Positions 59,701-64,000 of a DNA stretch of 64,000 bases are shown here, one piece after another (position 1 is the stretch's first letter; every line of letters begins with the position of its first letter). Made by a program: the position numbers and the translations under genes. The DNA is taken from NCBI RefSeq assembly GCF_963169125.1, contig NC_084795.1, positions 186,346,214 through 186,410,213 on the forward strand, written 5' to 3'. The notes under the pieces were generated by a model, which searched no databases, was not told where the DNA came from, and was given only the letters and a program-made list of their open reading frames with translations. This DNA is from Humulus lupulus. Lineage: Eukaryota > Streptophyta > Magnoliopsida > Rosales > Cannabaceae.

Positions 59701-60719
59701 CGAAATATGATGAAAAACTTGGTTATTTCTCCCTTTCTTTGACATTTTCTTCCAAGTGCTCAATTCTTCCTGATGTTCACAAAGAAAGACAAAAAAAGCA
59801 TAAACACGCACTAAATGAAAGAAAAACAAAATAAAAGACTACTAAAAACATCACCTAAACATGACAAAAACTAGACTCAACACTCAACAAAATTGCCAAG
59901 CACGATCGCTGCCGAGAGGCAATGGCTACTACGGAGTCAATGGAGGTGGTCCCAATTCTGAACTGTGCTCTGAACGAGTTCACCAGTAAAAGTTATCTTA
60001 TTTTGTGGAAACAGGTCCTCTTTAGTTTACTGTTTGTCTAACTTCTGTTCTGACTGCAGGCCATGCTAACTCTTACTGCCGGCCGCATTCGCCTGGGTGC
60101 CATCACCGAGCAGGCCAGGGCCTTGGAGCAATGTCCCGAGGACGAACTCAAGGCTGCTGAGGCCAAGTACGTTGATCAGCTGGCAGCGGTGACTGAGGAG
60201 AAGGCCAAACTGGCTATGGAGTTGGAGGAGAAGCTGAAGTCTTTGGAAAGAACCCGCGAGCAAAGGGATCAATACAAGGATTCCAACCTCTTTAACTTCA
60301 AAGTGACTAAACAACTTGAGATAGACTTGATTGCGAGTAGGCAAGAAACCAAAGATTTGGAGGGTCGAGTCGAGGACTTGGAGAAGACCAATGCCGCCAA
60401 CTTGGAGAGGTATACGAATGCCACCCTGAGGTGCTTCTATGATTCTGGAAGCACAATCAGGGTACCAACTTTGACTACCTTCCTGAGAATGCGAGGGAAG
60501 CTGAGCTGGCTCGCTGCGCAGCTCAGTTTCCTGAAGAAGAAATATCAAGGGTCCCTGCTTCCCCCGAAATCTCGCTGCCCACCGGGATTTAGGGTGCGGA
60601 CAACGAAGCTGCGGGTGTTGTTGATCAGAATCTTCCCCAGGATCCTCCAGCTCCTCAGGCTCCTTAGACTTTTTCTTTATATTTCTCTCTTTTTTAACTA
60701 CACCACCCACGGGTCGTGA
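56777..60719 (+). pseudogene. Antisense gene of T2, broken, with inserted solo LTR
   Basis: Opposite in direction to T2 pol. Pieces: MQDPWGGERPIDDD (56777), ended by TGA at 56918; then, in the same frame, MARTKTKAQKRK (56924) with TLPLHPFFQGVANYFEVSPFQITPNGYRMLAAL, the same transposon-type domain as in T1. TAG at 57374-57376 interrupts it, and HEVNYLFDLKSNP continues in frame. Likely introns lie at about 57596-57675 and 58128-58225. A Lys/Pro/Ala-rich middle (58228-58560) precedes insertion G. A C-terminal coiled coil (ELKAAEAKYVDQLAAVTEEK onward, 60140-60430) ends with a frame slip near 60445. Same domain order as T1, so the gene is an old part of these elements. Function unknown. Confidence 0.72.
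58563..59902 (-). repeat. Athila-like solo LTR G in the T2 antisense gene
   Basis: About 1.34 kb with CGAT on both sides (58559-58562 and 59903-59906). Its left end (CTATGCAAGTGCACACAGTC, AAGTATCGTCCTCAAGGACT) aligns with the left ends of LTRs E and F, giving minus orientation. It has no internal region. Terminal TG/CA is imperfect, so exact ends may be off by a few bases. Its word cassette (59450-59622) uses GCCGCGG words (GGCGGGCCGCGGCTC, ATGCCGCGGCCCG). Confidence 0.68.
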
Positions 60720-61312
60720 TGTAAAGACAATATATTTTTTTGGTTTGCTGCATGGGCAGCTCTTACTTTTACTTTGAACAATTACATCCAAGCAGTTACT
60801 GCTCGCGGTGTAAAAGGATCACTTTGATATTATAATATATTTTCATATTATAACATCTATTAGTTCGCATGATCGAACTTAGCATAACACTTTGGTTTGA
60901 TTTAACAAAATATCAAAATTTTGAAAAATACTCTAAGTGCCCTAGCTTGCTTTCACTTATTTTGCTCAAGTGTTTACATACCTTTTAACGATATGCTTTG
61001 CTTACTTGTACCTTGTATGTCCCCCAAGTGATCAGGGAGCTTTAGGTCCTCGGTCACTTGCCTTGACTAGAACCTTCCCGAATGTTACTGCTCGTAGCAA
61101 TGCGATTAGAATTATAATACAGCAAAACAACACACGTAATGAGCAAATACTTGTAATAAATACAATATTTGGCAAGAAATGACTGGCTGAGCACAGTCCC
61201 TTTTATTCTCGTAGTAAATGGACTAAACATGTCTTTACGGGTGATTAATAAGATCTTCACAAAACTTGTAAAAAGTAAAATTTATACAAGCCAATTCTTT
61301 AAGAAGAATTGT
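60720..61312 (-). other. Region between T2 antisense gene and pol
   Basis: AT-rich, no gene. At 61021-61028 the minus strand reads CTTGGGGG, resembling the polypurine tract, as at the matching place in T1. Confidence 0.5.
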
Positions 61313-64000
61313 TCATTGATAATACTTGCACATGTGTTCTCCATTCCAATATTGAGGAACGAGATCTCCGTTTAAGCGTGCAAGTTTATAAGTGCCTGGG
61401 TGGAGGACTTCATCAATCTGGTAAGGCCCTTCCCAATTTGGCCCGAGTACTCCAGCAGCTTGGTCGCAGGTGTTAAGAAAAACTCTTCGGAGCACAAGGT
61501 CTCCAACATTGAATTTTCTTTCTCGAACTTTGGAGTTGAAATACTGGGCGACCTTCTGCTGGTATGCAGCTACTCGGAGCTGGGCTTGCTAACGCCTTTC
61601 ATAAATTGAGTCCAAGGATTCCATCAGTAGCTGGCTGTTAGAATCCTGGTCGTATGTTATTCTGCGGTGAGAGGGTGGATCCAACTCAACAGGAAACATG
61701 GCCTCATACCCGTATGCCAAGGAAAATGGGGTATGACTTGTTGTTGTTTGGTGGGAAGTTATGTACGACTAGAGGACTTTAGGAAACTGTTCTGGCCATG
61801 CTCCCTTTGCTTCTTCAAGTCTTTTCTTCAGTGTATCCTTCAGCATTTTGTTAACTGCCTCGACTTGCCCGTTTGCCTGGGGATGAGCGACTGAAGAATT
61901 TTTTTTGATAATATCGTGACGTTTGTAGAAATTTCTGAATAGATCACTGTCGAACTGGGTGCCGTTATCTAAGACTATCTTCTTTGGCAATCCATAGCGA
62001 CAGATGATGTTTTTGACTACGAAGTCAAGCACTTTCTTCGTCGTTATGGTCGCGAGTGGCTCAGCTTCGGGCCATTTGGTGAAGTACTCGACGGCAACCA
62101 CTACGTACTTTACACCACCTTTCCCCGTAGGCAAAGATCTGATTAGATCTATTCCCCAAACCACAAAGGGTCATGGACTCTGCATCTGCTTTAACTCATT
62201 GGGAGATGCTCGCGTGATTTTAGAAAACCTTTGACACTTGTCACATTTTCGCACGAACTCCATGGAGTCTTCATTCATTGTTGGCCAGAAATATCCCTGC
62301 CTTAGGATTGTTTTCGACAAGCTTTACCCCCAGCGTGGTCCCCGCAAAAGCCTTCGTGTACCTCCTTCATTAAATCTTTGGATTTCTCCTTTGTAATACA
62401 TCTTAGGAGTGGCAGTGAGTATCCCCTTCGGTATAGGATTCCATCCACCCAGATATACCTAGCAGCTTACCACTGAAGGGTCCTAGCTTTGTTTCTATCT
62501 GCTGGTAGTATGTCGCTTGATAGATACTCTACATATGGCGCCATCCATGTATCTGTCATCTGGATGACTAAAGTGGTTTATGTTGCTTGGATGCTGGGCA
62601 CGGATAGTCGCTCGACTGCCACTATGTTCAGAGTATTAGCATCTTTTGCACTTGCCAACTTTGCCAAAGCGTCTGTGTTGGAATTCTGATCACGAGGCAC
62701 TTGCTGGAGAGTGTATCTGTCGAACTGGGCTAACAGATCCTTTGCTTTGTTCAGATAGGCGACCATCTTTAATCCTCGCGCTTGATACTCTCCGAAGATT
62801 TGATTCACGACTAGTTGAGAATCACTATGAATGTCAAGCGCTTTTATGTTTATATCCTTGGCTAACTGTAGTCCAGCGAGCAATGCTTCATATTCAGCCT
62901 CATTGTTAGAGGCAGTGAAGTCAAATCTTATTACACAGTGAAATCGATGCCTTTCGGCATTATCAATATCACCCCTGCTCCTGCGTGGGCTTTTTTAGAT
63001 GAACCGTCTGTGAACAATTTCCATGAGGGTGCTTGGATTTTACATTCGGGTTCGCTAGGCTCCTTGATCTGCTTGCCACCCGCGTGCTCTGTGAACTCGG
63101 CGATGAAGTCCGCTAAGGCTTGTCCCTTTATCGCTGCTCGCGGCAGGTAAGATATATCGAATTGCCCGAGTTCGACTGCTCACTTTAGTAATCTTCCGGT
63201 AGCCTTTGTCTTTTGCAGAACTTGCCGAAGAGGCTGGTCGGTCAATACTATAATCGGATGGGCTTGGAAGTAAGGCCGCATCTTCCTAGAGGCTAATACT
63301 AAGCAGTAGGCAATCCTTTCAATGGGGGGATATCTTAATTCTGCTTCGATCAGCCTTTTGCTTACGTAATAGACAACCTTCTGCACACCGTCTTCTTCTC
63401 TCACCAGAACAGCACTAGCAGCGTAATCCGTGATTGCCAGGTAGACGAACAAAGTCTCTTTATCGACCGGCTTCGACAGGATGGGTGGCTACGCCATATG
63501 CATATTTAGTGCTTGAAAGGCCTGTTCGCACTCATCTGTCCATTCAAAATTCTTATTGCCTCTGAGTAGATTGAAAAATGGGACGCACTTGTCCGTTGAT
63601 TTTGAAATAAATCCACTAAGAGCGGCAATTCTCCCAGTCAGACTTTGGACATCCTTAATCTTCACTGGCGACTTTATCTCAATCAGGGCTTTTATCTTCT
63701 CGGGATTAGCTTCAATTCCTCTTGAGTTAACTATGAATCCCAAGAACTTCCTAGATCCAACTCTGAAGGAACATTTAAGGGGATTTAGCTTCATCATATA
63801 TTTATTAAGGACGTTGAAGCATTCCTGCAAATCCCTTATATGTCCTTCTGTCTTCTTCGACTTAACCAGCATGTCGTCAACGTAAACCTCCATGTTTGTA
63901 CCAATCAGCTCCTTAAACATGTGTTTGATGAGTCTCTGGTAAGTCGCACCAGCGTTTTTCAAACCAAAGGGCATCACTTTGTAACAGTAGAGTCCTATAT
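61313..64000 (-). pseudogene. T2 Pol (RT, RNase H, second RNase H, integrase), partial
   Basis: From the right edge: reverse transcriptase from [14 protein letters not shown] with [11 protein letters not shown] (about 63895-63860), RNase H (63452-63180), second RNase H-like domain (about 63000-62590, [31 protein letters not shown]), integrase core (62164-61769, [30 protein letters not shown]), and the C-terminal end [15 protein letters not shown] closing at 61313. In-frame stops separate most parts, for example near 63490, 63180 and 61769. The window edge removes the 5' part of RT, the protease and gag. Domain order is the same as T1. Confidence 0.9.

Larger units (their letters stand above)
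55338..64000 (-). mobile_element. Tat element T2, 3' part, running off the window
   Basis: Minus-strand Tat element with 3' LTR 55338-55922, polypurine tract, a broken antisense gene on the plus strand, and pol from 61313 to the right edge. It has the same layout as T1 with different sequence, including a second RNase H-like domain. Solo LTR G sits within its antisense gene. Many stops in pol show that it is dead. Confidence 0.88.

Noticed and set aside
49647..64000. Endogenous pararetrovirus as the source of the RT sequences
   Set aside because: RT is always followed by RNase H and an integrase and flanked by LTRs with primer sites, which pararetroviruses lack.

Overview
This window is plant nuclear heterochromatin made almost wholly of nested LTR retrotransposons of three Ty3/gypsy lineages: Tat, Athila and Tekay-type chromoviruses. 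No host gene, tRNA, rRNA or CRISPR array was found. The mix of lineages, the tRNA-iMet and tRNA-Asp-like primer sites and the antisense genes inside Tat elements point to a large-genome flowering plant; I cannot name the species.

Nesting, with names used below. A truncated LTR (H, 3945-4112) is followed by an old minus-strand Athila element F (LTR 4113-4421 and 31275-32381). F's LTR was split by a Tekay-type solo LTR A (4422-4983 and 29150-31274). A was split by a full Tekay-type element B (4984-29149, TSD TCAAC). B's 5' LTR was split by an apparently intact Tat element T1 (12506-27081, TSD AAAAG). A second Athila element E (minus, from 32818) sits in the internal region of F. E was hit by solo LTR D (33772-36250, TSD TGGGC), by a young element without coding capacity C (38629-47983, TSD CATGA), and by Tat element T2 (from 55338 past the right edge). 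T2 contains an Athila-like solo LTR G (58563-59902). The left edge holds the 5' end of another Tat element, T3 (1-3800, minus).

T1 is the only element with intact coding capacity: identical 886-bp LTRs, a 2071-aa Gag-Pol, and a spliced gene on the opposite strand between pol and the 3' LTR. That antisense gene has its own TATA box, five introns in my model, and a start codon assembled by splicing. B, E, T2 and T3 carry broken gag/pol. C has almost identical LTRs but no recognisable gag or pol, so it probably moved using proteins from a relative.

The most unusual signal is a set of short GC-rich palindromic words. AGCGCT-based words occur in Tekay-type LTRs A, B and C and in Athila E. GCCGCGG-based words occur in Tekay-type D and Athila-like G. 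They lie at matching positions within each lineage's LTRs. In the Tekay-type LTRs they fall inside a predicted intron of the leader RNA bounded by conserved splice signals.
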